64,000 bases of DNA from assembly GCF_900116255.1 (NCBI RefSeq), contig NZ_FPAI01000008.1:1-64000 (forward strand). Direction: 5' to 3'. Of the stretch, positions 25,484 through 34,845 are shown piece after piece. The position numbers and the translations under genes were made by a program. The stretch is from Halolactibacillus miurensis (GTDB lineage Bacteria; Bacillota; Bacilli; Bacillales; Amphibacillaceae). The notes beneath the pieces were generated by a model, which was given only the letters and a program-made list of their open reading frames with translations, had not been told where the DNA came from and ran no database searches. The stretch's first letter is position 1. Every line of letters starts with the position of its first letter.

Positions 25484-27849
25484 TGTCCTGTCACCACCTT
25501 GTAACTCATTGCTTCAATCGTTTCTGATCCACTGTTTAAGGTTTGATCCGCATAGTTCACATAAACAATGGTGCCGTTATCATACGTCACTGTTGTTAAT
25601 TTACCTTCACGTGTGTAATCATCAATCATCGCGCCACTTGTCGCGTCATGTACCGCACTTAATTCATCATAATAGTGTTCAATCGTTTCTTTATAACGAT
25701 CATACTGCGAACTATAAATCCATGATGAATTTGTATTAATCAATGCTTGCGGTGACTCTGCCGTTAATAAGAAAGATGGATTCAAGCCTTGTTCAACTAA
25801 CTGTAAGAAGAATTCATCTTGATTCGCTTGGAAGTTAACATACTCTGAGTAGAGCGGCATCGTTCCACTTAACACGAGTGACAAGAACGGGATATCTTCG
25901 TCTGTGAACACATAGTTTGACGATTGGACCGGTGTATTCATAAACGCATCCGTGCTACCCCACAGGTAACTAAACGGTTGATCTAATACTAAGTCAAGTG
26001 ATGCACTATAATCTTCTACAACCGGTTGATACGTATTTTTCGTCGTCATTCGGTCGAATTCTTTGCTGCCTTCACTGTAGCTAAATAATGTATGGGTAAT
26101 GCCTGACAACATCACACCGCTTAATTCTTGATCAAGATAATCCTCTTTTAAATCGGTTAGTAAGTCAGCACTTGTTTCTGGATGTAAGTAATGGAAGATA
26201 TCGTACACATTGCCGTAGACTTCTTCTTCATACCGACGTTTATTGAATTTACGCATGACTTTAAGCTGCGTATTTGACAACTCTTCTGTATTAATGCGTA
26301 ACCCGTCGTGTTTCAAGTACAACGCAATCCCTTTATCCTCGAGTGATTGCTGAAAGGCGGTAAGTGATAGATCATCATCTAACGCATTGTTTGCTGCTAC
26401 ATGTCGAATCGGTAAGCCGCCATAAGGGCCACCGTCTTGCCAACCAGTAAAGACAGACATCAATTGATCGCGACCGTTCGCCTGAATATCTGAAAGAATC
26501 TCTTCTGCCTGTTTAAACGTCGTCATCGGAATGGTTTTCTTAAACAGTAAGCCGTCTTCAAGTTCGGCACCTAAAAAATCGGTACGCAGTTTAAAGTCAC
26601 TTTCTGTCACGTTAAGTAAATCATTTTCTAGTAAATACTCACGGTATTCTTTCGCCAGTCCGACATAATCAGCCGCATCACCAGAGACAAAATTAAAATG
26701 CACTTTAACATTAAAGTCATTACGCGTCCGTTGACGGACGACCATCGTCCCCGACTCTTGTGAAGTCGGTTGGTTGTAGACTTGACGGTAAATGAATTTT
26801 GACGTGATCCAGTTGTACGGTAAAATGGCGCCGTTTGGATAACTTTCAAGCTTGGCACTATATTGACCTTCTTCAATAATGCCGATATAACCCATTTCAG
26901 TATCGGTGTGTACCATACCATAAACTGGCATCAAGATTTTTTCGGTATCGTTAAATGGGTTCATCCCATTAAAGAGCGATAACACAAACGGATCGTCTAT
27001 TCCCACATTTTCACCATAAATCATTTTTGAGTACGGTTGAGAGAACTTTCCGTTGTTATCATCCAAGTGAATCAGCGCCCCGGAACCATCCGGAATCATC
27101 ATGTATCCTTCACGTTCTCCGAGAAGACTAGACCCTAGAAACGGATACACATAGATACTTGAGATTTTATATTGATCGGAAGACTCAGTAATGGATTCTT
27201 TCGGAATATCAACGGTAATACCTTTATCTGTTAAGGTAACTGACACGTCAAAACCAATCTCTAAATCAGGGTAATCTACTGAAGCCGTAAAGCCATCGGC
27301 CCTTGTTTCAACTGTTTTCTCTGGATTTTCAGAGTACATGTCGGCTTGATAAACGACAATGTTTGTCCCAACTAAATACTCCATGACGATGCCGGACTTC
27401 ATAAAGTTCGTCCAAGACTCATTCCCACCAATGGGTTCTTCTACGGTTGAGTACATCACCGCACCTGTTTGTTTGTCTCTTAAAATAACCGAGAGATTTT
27501 CTTCTTTTAAATACAATTCATAGTAATTATTTTCTGTTAAGAACTGATGTCCTTGAATCGTTGCTTGTTTTTTTTCGTAAACATGTTGAAGTTCTTTTAC
27601 TTCATCCAGTTCCTCATCATCCACCTCAACAGCAGGTGGTGGCGTATTTTCTCCTGGCGGTGCTGGTTCTTCTGTCGGTGCTTCTGTATCAGGTTCAGCA
27701 ACAGGTGGTACACCAGGGGACGCGACATCCCCACCCGGCGCATCACTTGAGAGGAAGGTGTACAGTAACCCGCCGAAAATGACGAGAAACAACACGAGCT
27801 TAATGATTGTTTTTATTTTCATTTCTTTTAAACGTTTACCTATTTTCAA
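25480..27849 (-). CDS. DUF5696 membrane-anchored extracellular protein
   Basis: Large protein (789 residues) with a basic N-terminus, one membrane helix (about 12-33), a Pro/Glu-rich linker and a long extracellular part. I recognise it as DUF5696, which accompanies sugar importers in Firmicutes. Motifs include EGYMMIPDGSGALIHLDD. The C-terminal third, with alternating strands and helices and ending in DNGTIVYVNYAD, looks like a glycosidase TIM barrel with a beta-sandwich cap, but I cannot name catalytic residues. I chose TTG at 27849, 7 bases after GAGGGGGTG; an ATG at 27822 is possible with a poor ribosome site. It overlaps the NHL gene by 14 bp. Confidence 0.75.
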   Translation of the reverse strand: MKIGKRLKEMKIKTIIKLVLFLVIFGGLLYTFLSSDAPGGDVASPGVPPVAEPDTEAPTEEPAPPGENTPPPAVEVDDEELDEVKELQHVYEKKQATIQGHQFLTENNYYELYLKEENLSVILRDKQTGAVMYSTVEEPIGGNESWTNFMKSGIVMEYLVGTNIVVYQADMYSENPEKTVETRADGFTASVDYPDLEIGFDVSVTLTDKGITVDIPKESITESSDQYKISSIYVYPFLGSSLLGEREGYMMIPDGSGALIHLDDNNGKFSQPYSKMIYGENVGIDDPFVLSLFNGMNPFNDTEKILMPVYGMVHTDTEMGYIGIIEEGQYSAKLESYPNGAILPYNWITSKFIYRQVYNQPTSQESGTMVVRQRTRNDFNVKVHFNFVSGDAADYVGLAKEYREYLLENDLLNVTESDFKLRTDFLGAELEDGLLFKKTIPMTTFKQAEEILSDIQANGRDQLMSVFTGWQDGGPYGGLPIRHVAANNALDDDLSLTAFQQSLEDKGIALYLKHDGLRINTEELSNTQLKVMRKFNKRRYEEEVYGNVYDIFHYLHPETSADLLTDLKEDYLDQELSGVMLSGITHTLFSYSEGSKEFDRMTTKNTYQPVVEDYSASLDLVLDQPFSYLWGSTDAFMNTPVQSSNYVFTDEDIPFLSLVLSGTMPLYSEYVNFQANQDEFFLQLVEQGLNPSFLLTAESPQALINTNSSWIYSSQYDRYKETIEHYYDELSAVHDATSGAMIDDYTREGKLTTVTYDNGTIVYVNYADQTLNSGSETIEAMSYKVVTGQ

Positions 27850-29869
27850 AGCGATACACCCCCTCATTAAAGACTGACACGACGAACTGGACCATTTGGA
27901 CAACAAGGATGTAAATGATAAACAGTGAGAGTAAAGTAATGATCATCATAAAAATTGTAATAAAGATGATTTTAATCGTTTCTCTAATCGTATAGTCATT
28001 CATTTCTTTAATCATCATAAAGATTAACACCGCCACCCACGCATAAATAAGCGTGTTAGCTAAGCTAAGTAAATACTGTTCATTCAAAGTTAAGACATTA
28101 CTGATCAGAATCGTCCAAGGTTTGAATAAGAAGTAAGGCATAAAGCTATAAACAAAACCGATAAAGACGTGTTTGAATTTCCCTTCTCCGTCATTGATGG
28201 TCGTAATTAAATAATTGGAACCGACAACGAGTGCAAATAAACCAAAGAACAGAGCCGTATCCATCCCTAACGCATATTCACCTTCGACAACATTGCGGAA
28301 AATAAACCCAGTAAAGTAACGATCGATAATATACATCACATAAAGAATGATTAACCAAAAACTGGCCGAGAACACACTCCCTTTATTTTCATACTGAATA
28401 CTATAGAGCGTGTTGAGCGGATGTTTGATCATGTGGCGAATAAATGCCACATCTTGAAAGAATGTTAATCGATACTTTTCTGTCAACTTATCCAAAAATG
28501 TTTTCACGGTCTTTGTCTTACGTTCAAAATATCCATAGACTTTGACAAGAACAACGATCAGAACGATGATAAAAATCAAGGTCATAATATGTTCTCTCAT
28601 CCATAAATTACGCACTTCCCAGAAAGCATTACTGTAACCAGTAATATACTTGGCCTGACGAAAAGCTGTCAGTGCTTCGCCGTATTGTTCTTCTTTATAC
28701 AAGGCTTCACCTAAACCTTGATAAGCAAAGTCAAACAAACCATTTAGCCGAATCACTTCTTCCCATGGACCCTTACTCGCTTCATAATCCCCGTTTTGAT
28801 ATAAGTACAACGCTTCGTGAACTAAGTCCGCAAATTCTGTCGGCTTAAATAATTGAATTTGGTTACGATCACTATCAAGTGCATAAAGATGGTCATTGTC
28901 ATCAACCGCAAGAGCGGATAAGCGTCTAAATAAACCGACGCGCTGTCGACCATCATCTTGGCCACCAAAGACAAATAGTAGGTTTCCTTCGGATGTGTAT
29001 TCGTAAATAAAGCCATCTTCAGCCCCAACAAAGATATTTTCTAGACTACCAATTTCTACTGAGACTGGAAAATCATCTTGGACCCGCGTGTCGAGAATAT
29101 TGCGACCGGCCACGTTCAACTTACGTAAGGCTTGCACGCGCTCACCTTGTGAGACGTTGTAGACGAGGCCTTTCTCATCGATATTAATATTTGTTGATGT
29201 TGACGGGACAACGTCTAACATTTTATCTAACTGTTCTTCGGTGAAAATTAACTTTCTAAAGGCGGTAAGCGGCGAGACCGCTGTCGCATTCGGTGCGTAG
29301 TAGCCTAAAAACTGTCCTGTATTAGCATTAATTTGAATGATTCCATTCGCATTTCCGCGAGAAATAATATAGACATTATCGCGCTTATCAACCGCGACTT
29401 TTTGCGGAACAAAGTTTGCCGTCTCACCGAATAAAATCCCTTCCGGACGACCAAACTCATTCACGAGTTCACCGTTTTCAGTAAAGACAAACACTTTCAT
29501 CTTGTTTTCATCTGCGACATACACGAGGTCATCATGAGAAATAAATAACCCCGTTGGCTTTTGTAAAACATCTTCACCGAACGCGCGGACAAACTCACCT
29601 GACTTTGTACCGACTAACACTCGGCCATTACCGGTATCGGCGACGTAAATAAAGCCGCTTCGACTAATTTTCATATCTTGTGCTTGCGTAAATAGCTCAT
29701 CACCAAACCGCACAATTGTTTCACTTACAGTATAGGCTGTTTGCGTTTCAACATAACGACCGTACCCGTCTTCGGTGAATGTTTTATAAGCTGTATTCGC
29801 CTGTAAAACATCAGCTGATTGAGTGAAAACAATGAGACTAAGGAGAATGAGCGCTACTATCTTTTTCAT
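27836..29869 (-). CDS. NHL beta-propeller / TPR / YIP1 membrane protein
   Basis: 677 residues. Signal-like helix (1-22), NHL-type beta-propeller (about 45-345; repeats such as GFIYVADTGNGRVLV and DLVYVADENKMKVFVF), a TPR pair (about 350-420), one membrane helix (about 430-455) and a YIP1-like domain with five further helices. The propeller and TPR should face outside and could bind glycan or the two binding proteins, but no function is proven. ATG at 29869 lies 9 bases after AAGGAG. It sits exactly between importer 2 and importer 1 genes, coupled to DUF5696. Confidence 0.78.
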   Translation of the reverse strand: MKKIVALILLSLIVFTQSADVLQANTAYKTFTEDGYGRYVETQTAYTVSETIVRFGDELFTQAQDMKISRSGFIYVADTGNGRVLVGTKSGEFVRAFGEDVLQKPTGLFISHDDLVYVADENKMKVFVFTENGELVNEFGRPEGILFGETANFVPQKVAVDKRDNVYIISRGNANGIIQINANTGQFLGYYAPNATAVSPLTAFRKLIFTEEQLDKMLDVVPSTSTNINIDEKGLVYNVSQGERVQALRKLNVAGRNILDTRVQDDFPVSVEIGSLENIFVGAEDGFIYEYTSEGNLLFVFGGQDDGRQRVGLFRRLSALAVDDNDHLYALDSDRNQIQLFKPTEFADLVHEALYLYQNGDYEASKGPWEEVIRLNGLFDFAYQGLGEALYKEEQYGEALTAFRQAKYITGYSNAFWEVRNLWMREHIMTLIFIIVLIVVLVKVYGYFERKTKTVKTFLDKLTEKYRLTFFQDVAFIRHMIKHPLNTLYSIQYENKGSVFSASFWLIILYVMYIIDRYFTGFIFRNVVEGEYALGMDTALFFGLFALVVGSNYLITTINDGEGKFKHVFIGFVYSFMPYFLFKPWTILISNVLTLNEQYLLSLANTLIYAWVAVLIFMMIKEMNDYTIRETIKIIFITIFMMIITLLSLFIIYILVVQMVQFVVSVFNEGVYRFENR

Positions 29870-29883
29870 CGTCATCATCTCCT

Positions 29884-30753
29884 TTATTTTAGTCCTGAGT
29901 GCGCCATCGTGTTCATAACCTTACTTTGCAAGAACACAAAGAGAATGAGGTTTGGAACAAACATAATCATCGAAGCAACCGCGGCCATCCCTTGACCAAC
30001 GACGACGTTCGTTTGTGCCGCTAGCGTATTCATGAAGAAAGCCAGTGTCCGCATATTTTCACTTGTCGTATAGAGATTCGATGTCTCCATATCATTCCAG
30101 ACCAGTTGAAACGCTAAGATAGCCGCTGTAGCGATGGCCGGCTTAATCAGTGGTAAGATGACGCGCCAGTAAATTTTAAAGTCGGTGGCCCCGTCAATAA
30201 CCGCTGCCTCAATGAGCGAATCAGGTATTTGATCAATAAACTGCTTGATTAAAAATAACCCTACCGGCATCGCCACAAGTGGTAACACATGCGCAAAGTA
30301 CGTATCTTCTATCCCAATCGTTGTCACAGTTAGAAAGCGTGGAATCATCACCGCAATCGGCACAAACATGAGCGCCGTGTTATTCACTTCTAACAACATC
30401 TTCTTCCCGCGGAACTGTTTCTTTGATAACGCATAACCCGCAAGGGTTGATAACGCCAGTGATAAAAACACGACAATCACTGTGACAAACAAACTGTTAA
30501 ACACATAACGTGACAACGGAATACCAGACTGTTCAGCGAGTTGCGACAAGTTTTGAAAGTTTTCCAAGGTCGGATTACTCACAAAGAATCTTGGCGGGAA
30601 TGCATATAATTCATCGAGTGGTTTAAAGGCATGATTAAAGATAAATATAATTGGTAAAGCCATGAAGATCGCAAAAGGTACTAAAAATAGATAGAACTTC
30701 AGTTGGCTTACATGAAATTTTTGTGGGTTAATCCCACTGCTTTTAAATGCCAT
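29884..30753 (-). CDS. CUT1 ABC permease, MalG type (importer 2)
   Basis: Six-helix sugar permease of 289 residues with EAA loop EAAVIDGATDFKIYWRVILP. 14-15 bp gaps on both sides place it in the operon. Confidence 0.92.
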   Translation of the reverse strand: MAFKSSGINPQKFHVSQLKFYLFLVPFAIFMALPIIFIFNHAFKPLDELYAFPPRFFVSNPTLENFQNLSQLAEQSGIPLSRYVFNSLFVTVIVVFLSLALSTLAGYALSKKQFRGKKMLLEVNNTALMFVPIAVMIPRFLTVTTIGIEDTYFAHVLPLVAMPVGLFLIKQFIDQIPDSLIEAAVIDGATDFKIYWRVILPLIKPAIATAAILAFQLVWNDMETSNLYTTSENMRTLAFFMNTLAAQTNVVVGQGMAAVASMIMFVPNLILFVFLQSKVMNTMAHSGLK

Positions 30754-30768
30754 ACTATCCTTCCTTTC

Positions 30769-31650
30769 TTATGCCTCACTAAAGAGTTTTTTCGAGATGG
30801 TCGCAAAGAGATAAATGATGAGTAAGAGCACCACCGATAAGGCAGCCGCATAACCCATTTCAAAGCGAATGAAACCATAATCTTCAATGTGGTTGACCAT
30901 TAACTGACCGGCATAAGACGGTGTCGGATTGGCGCCCGTCAACTGGACCCCAATCGCACCAGCATTAAATGTACCAACGATCGCCATCACTGCCCCAAAC
31001 AACATTTGCGGTTTCATCGATGGAATCGTAATATAAATGAGTTCTTGAAAACGATTTTTAATCCCATCAATCGCCCCTGCTTCATATAAGGTTTGATCAA
31101 TGTTTAAGACACCGGACATCATCGCTAAGAATCCGACACCCATACTACTCCACAAAGCAACGACAATCATAATGACTAAAATATAACGGGTGTCTTGTAA
31201 CCAAATAATCGGTTCATTAATGACACCTAACGTCATTAAAATATGATTCGCATAGCCTGATTGGTTCCCACTAAAAATGACCCGCCAAACAACAGCCATC
31301 GCAATCCCCGCCGTCATAGATGGCGAGTAAAAAATAAGCGCAAATACTGTCCGTGGTAATTTCGGCAATTGGGCTAACACCCAGGCAAGGAGGAACGATA
31401 AAATGTAGCCGCCAGGCCCGACAATCACCGCAAATAAAATCGTATTAGGAAGCACATACTGCATAAAGATTTCATCTTGTGTTAATAAGTTAATGTAATT
31501 CATAAACCCTACAAAATTAGGTGTTTCAATCGTGTTAAAGTTCGTAAACGATAGAAAGATCGCCATCACAACTGGCACGACAATAAACAAAGTAAATAGT
31601 GTAAGGTAAGGTGCTAAAAATAGATAGGGACTTTTTTTATTTCCTTTCAT
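30769..31650 (-). CDS. CUT1 ABC permease, MalF type (importer 2)
   Basis: Six-helix sugar permease of 293 residues; its EAA-like loop reads [21 protein letters not shown], slightly diverged. Preceded by GGGAGGAGG and 18 bp after the large binding protein. Confidence 0.92.
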   Translation of the reverse strand: MKGNKKSPYLFLAPYLTLFTLFIVVPVVMAIFLSFTNFNTIETPNFVGFMNYINLLTQDEIFMQYVLPNTILFAVIVGPGGYILSFLLAWVLAQLPKLPRTVFALIFYSPSMTAGIAMAVVWRVIFSGNQSGYANHILMTLGVINEPIIWLQDTRYILVIMIVVALWSSMGVGFLAMMSGVLNIDQTLYEAGAIDGIKNRFQELIYITIPSMKPQMLFGAVMAIVGTFNAGAIGVQLTGANPTPSYAGQLMVNHIEDYGFIRFEMGYAAALSVVLLLIIYLFATISKKLFSEA

Positions 31651-31668
31651 ATCTTAGATCCTCCTCCC

Positions 31669-34569
31669 TTAGTCTCGAATCGAAAGTTCTGGATTGGGAT
31701 AAGGTTCAACAATAACCCCATCCACCATAAAGCCGAACTCCTCGAGTTTTCTTTCTGTTTCACGATTTACCCGTTTACTCGCAAGGTCGATCGCGGTTCT
31801 TAAATTCTCACCATCAAGAACGATGGCATTGTAAGCATTACTTAGTTCACGTTCGAGTAAATAACTACCTGGTACACGTGGTACTTCGGCAATCCACTCG
31901 GCTTGGTCTAAAATCACTTGTTTATGATCATGTTTCCACGGCAATTCTTGATAAGCTGAAAGATTCGCTGTATTCCACATATATTCTGGTCCGTAAGTGG
32001 TCTGAAGCGTATTACCAAAGGCGACTTGCGTATCCGCATTTGCCCACCATTTCATAAAGGCCCAGGCGTCATCAATTTTTCCAGTATCTTTAAACATGAT
32101 GTTACTTTCAGCGCCACCCGTTGACCAGCGCTCGATGTCACCCGATTCATTTTCAATTCCCGGAATAAGGGCAATATCCCAGACGTTCTTAATTTCTGGT
32201 GCCGCATTTAAAATTAAGTTATACATATAGTAATCACTGATCCCAATCGGAATTGAACCATCTCTAAACTGTTGATAAAAACTTGGCACATCATACGGGA
32301 CGTTATAAATGGTAAACATTTCGGTTAATAAGCGTACCCCTTCAATCGCCTGATTACTATTTAGCTCCGTTTTATGAATCGTCTCACCATACAATTGACC
32401 TCCGCTTTGATAGATAAGCGGCATCGTTCCCGCAAAGATTTTCATCCCTGGCATACCGGCCGTTGGATAGAAGAAATTCATTCCTAAACGCTGTAGTTCT
32501 GGTAAATACGAGCGTACGTCACTAATCGTATTTGGAATCGGTAAGCCCATTTCCGATAAAATATCTTCCCGGTAGAACATGACCCAGAAGTTCATTGTAT
32601 CTGGAAGCGCATAAACCCCACCTTGAATTGTCGCTGGGACAAGCATACCTGGCGCAAAATCACTGGCCACGTCCTCGTAACCTTCTAACTGCGATAAATC
32701 TTCTAGTGCCCCGCGGATCCCTATTTCAAATGGTAACGCGTAGTTCACACCAAGCGCGACATCTGGTGCTTCACCTGCGGCATTAGCCAAGATGAGTTTA
32801 TTTTGGTCAGGCATCATCGATAGGTCAACTTTCACACCGGTTTCTGATGTGAATGTTTCATCAATCAGTCGCTGCATAATTTCTACATATTGACGCGGAC
32901 GATTGACCCATACTTGTAAGTTTTCATCATCTGTATTTGATACGTCATAGTCTTGTTCCCCAAAGGTATTCACAAATCGTTTAATACTGCCCCATGTTTT
33001 TTCAAACCACGAAGCCGATTGAGGTATCTCAACATCTTCTTGATAGAAGTAGAAACGATCAATGCCCATTCCGTTGTTATTCATCTCTTGCATCAAGTTT
33101 CCTAAGTAAGCGGTCACCGAGTTTGTTCCGGTGGCGAGCTCACCTTTTCGTTGAGCGAGTTCTCTTGGGTTAGCGATGAGACTTCTTAATTGTTCTTCTG
33201 CTACGCGTAAACCACTAAAGGCACCGACCTCTCCTGATGACGGGTTATACGACTTCATCTCTTCGTATAGGTTATTCATCCGATCAGCCCAGTCAGTCAT
33301 TAATTCAAACACACCAGGAATGTAGTCATTAACATCAATATCACGGAACCGGTCAACATCTGGTCCGACGAGATTGGTGAGTTCTAATGATAACGCTTGA
33401 ATTTCACGCGTAAGTTTCTCAATTTCTTCAAGCGCTGATTTAATCGGCGCAATCGAAATTTGAAAACTGACATCATTGACGCCTTCTTCTAAGTACACCG
33501 TTAACAACTCATCCGCATCATCGACTAATGAGACATGTTGATAATTATTTTGATAAAAGAACGGATAATCTTTTAGTAACTCATGTGGGAATTCACCGTT
33601 AATCTGAATATTCATGAATACGGGAAAGTCCGCTTTTGCATCTTGTTGATAATTTAGTCCTAGATGATAAAACCCTGCTTCTTCAACCTCAACTTTGTAG
33701 TGAATCGTATCACCCGGTGTTTTAAATGAATCCGGATCGATATGATTTAGCACCCGTTTATCGCTGCTATAAGGAATTAAATTAACATTATAAGAACTGT
33801 TAGCACGTATAGCCGAATTGTTGCGTAAGTCAAGTTCATTGGCCGCTTCTACTTCGATAAAAGCATCACCTGTGACCGTCCCTCGTTCATACGATGGGAC
33901 TTCTATTTGACTACTGATTTCAACTGATTTAATTAACAGGTTCCCCTCTGAAATGGTTAAAGCTAAATCATTGTTACCTCGTTCAAGTTTTACCATTAAT
34001 GGTAAACTTGTCCGATAACTTGAATCAATCACGTATTTCATTTGCCAATCCTCGTATTTCATTGGCTGTGGAATAATCTCATTCCCGTATTTATCAAGTG
34101 GAATCTCCTCTGGATTTTTCCAGCCGTGTTCAAAAATAAGATTTTGCATTTCATAAAAGGGTGTCTCACCATTAACTGTCATCGAGAGCTGCGTAGGTAA
34201 CACATTCTCTCCCTTAATTTTGTATTCGAAACCGATAATATAATACGCGGTTTCTGGTACGTCAACGGTCAGGGTACCGGTCTGGTCTTGATCAATAAAA
34301 ATCACCGGTTCACCTTCGTAAGTGTCTTGTTGCTCACTGTTAAGCGCACTGACGTCATCAATGATAATTGGTGCCCCGCTATAATGCTCGCTTTCCGTTC
34401 CTTCTATATAACGGCTATAACGACCTTCTCTTACATCTTCTGTGATTAACGACTCCGCCGACGCGTCCCCCTCAGCTTCTACATGATGGATCGGTTGTAG
34501 TAAACCAAGGCCTAACCACACCATCAAGACACTACTGATGATGACACGGCTATCTCTTCTTCTTTTCAA
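31669..34569 (-). CDS. Giant solute-binding protein with CBM-like domains (importer 2)
   Basis: 966 residues, twice the usual size of a CUT1 binding protein. An N-terminal membrane/signal helix is followed by two beta-sandwich modules that look like carbohydrate-binding modules (about 45-220 and 230-380), a coiled helical segment (about 380-470) and a type 1 solute-binding domain (about 540-940). There is no lipobox cysteine: the signal ends HHVEAEG, so it may be released or stay tethered by its helix. Start chosen at TTG 34569 after AGAGGTGA; in-frame ATGs at 34593 and 34575 have worse ribosome sites. First gene of the eight-gene operon. Confidence 0.85.
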   Translation of the reverse strand: MKRRRDSRVIISSVLMVWLGLGLLQPIHHVEAEGDASAESLITEDVREGRYSRYIEGTESEHYSGAPIIIDDVSALNSEQQDTYEGEPVIFIDQDQTGTLTVDVPETAYYIIGFEYKIKGENVLPTQLSMTVNGETPFYEMQNLIFEHGWKNPEEIPLDKYGNEIIPQPMKYEDWQMKYVIDSSYRTSLPLMVKLERGNNDLALTISEGNLLIKSVEISSQIEVPSYERGTVTGDAFIEVEAANELDLRNNSAIRANSSYNVNLIPYSSDKRVLNHIDPDSFKTPGDTIHYKVEVEEAGFYHLGLNYQQDAKADFPVFMNIQINGEFPHELLKDYPFFYQNNYQHVSLVDDADELLTVYLEEGVNDVSFQISIAPIKSALEEIEKLTREIQALSLELTNLVGPDVDRFRDIDVNDYIPGVFELMTDWADRMNNLYEEMKSYNPSSGEVGAFSGLRVAEEQLRSLIANPRELAQRKGELATGTNSVTAYLGNLMQEMNNNGMGIDRFYFYQEDVEIPQSASWFEKTWGSIKRFVNTFGEQDYDVSNTDDENLQVWVNRPRQYVEIMQRLIDETFTSETGVKVDLSMMPDQNKLILANAAGEAPDVALGVNYALPFEIGIRGALEDLSQLEGYEDVASDFAPGMLVPATIQGGVYALPDTMNFWVMFYREDILSEMGLPIPNTISDVRSYLPELQRLGMNFFYPTAGMPGMKIFAGTMPLIYQSGGQLYGETIHKTELNSNQAIEGVRLLTEMFTIYNVPYDVPSFYQQFRDGSIPIGISDYYMYNLILNAAPEIKNVWDIALIPGIENESGDIERWSTGGAESNIMFKDTGKIDDAWAFMKWWANADTQVAFGNTLQTTYGPEYMWNTANLSAYQELPWKHDHKQVILDQAEWIAEVPRVPGSYLLERELSNAYNAIVLDGENLRTAIDLASKRVNRETERKLEEFGFMVDGVIVEPYPNPELSIRD

Positions 34570-34656
34570 AACCATCACCTCTAACTCATTCATAGTCTTT
34601 TACGATAATTCCGATAGGTTATCCGTATCTTTTTTTCTATCGCTTATTCACTTATA

Positions 34657-34685
34657 AATATATACGTATATGTAAGCGGTGTCAA
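34657..34685 (-). promoter_or_regulatory. Importer operon promoter with cre box and palindromic operator
   Basis: On the minus strand a consensus TTGACA (34685-34680), 17-bp spacer and TATATT (34662-34657). TGTAAGCGGTGTCA (34671-34684, plus strand) matches the cre consensus at all 14 positions and covers the -35 and spacer. The perfect palindrome ATATACGTATAT (34660-34671) covers the spacer and -10. CcpA and a specific repressor would both block this promoter. Confidence 0.85.
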
Positions 34686-34715
34686 TGATATATTAATAAA
34701 TTATCTTAATTTTTT

Positions 34716-34744
34716 TTGATTTTAATTAACCTTTATGTTAATAT
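34716..34744 (+). promoter_or_regulatory. Promoter of the divergent ArsR-type regulator
   Basis: TTGATT (34716-34721), 17-bp spacer, TAATAT (34739-34744); the start codon follows after about 100 bases with AAGGAG. Confidence 0.6.
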
Positions 34745-34845
34745 GTTGGTGAAATAACTTATATAAAGTACACAATCACCCCATATTCAATTTTTTTATG
34801 TTAACTCACTTATTAACTAACTAAAAACGTAAGGAGAATAATTCT

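Noticed and set aside
22093-34569. A hidden ABC ATPase gene in the importer operon
   Set aside because: No Walker A or signature motif in any frame of the region; both importers must use an ATPase encoded elsewhere.
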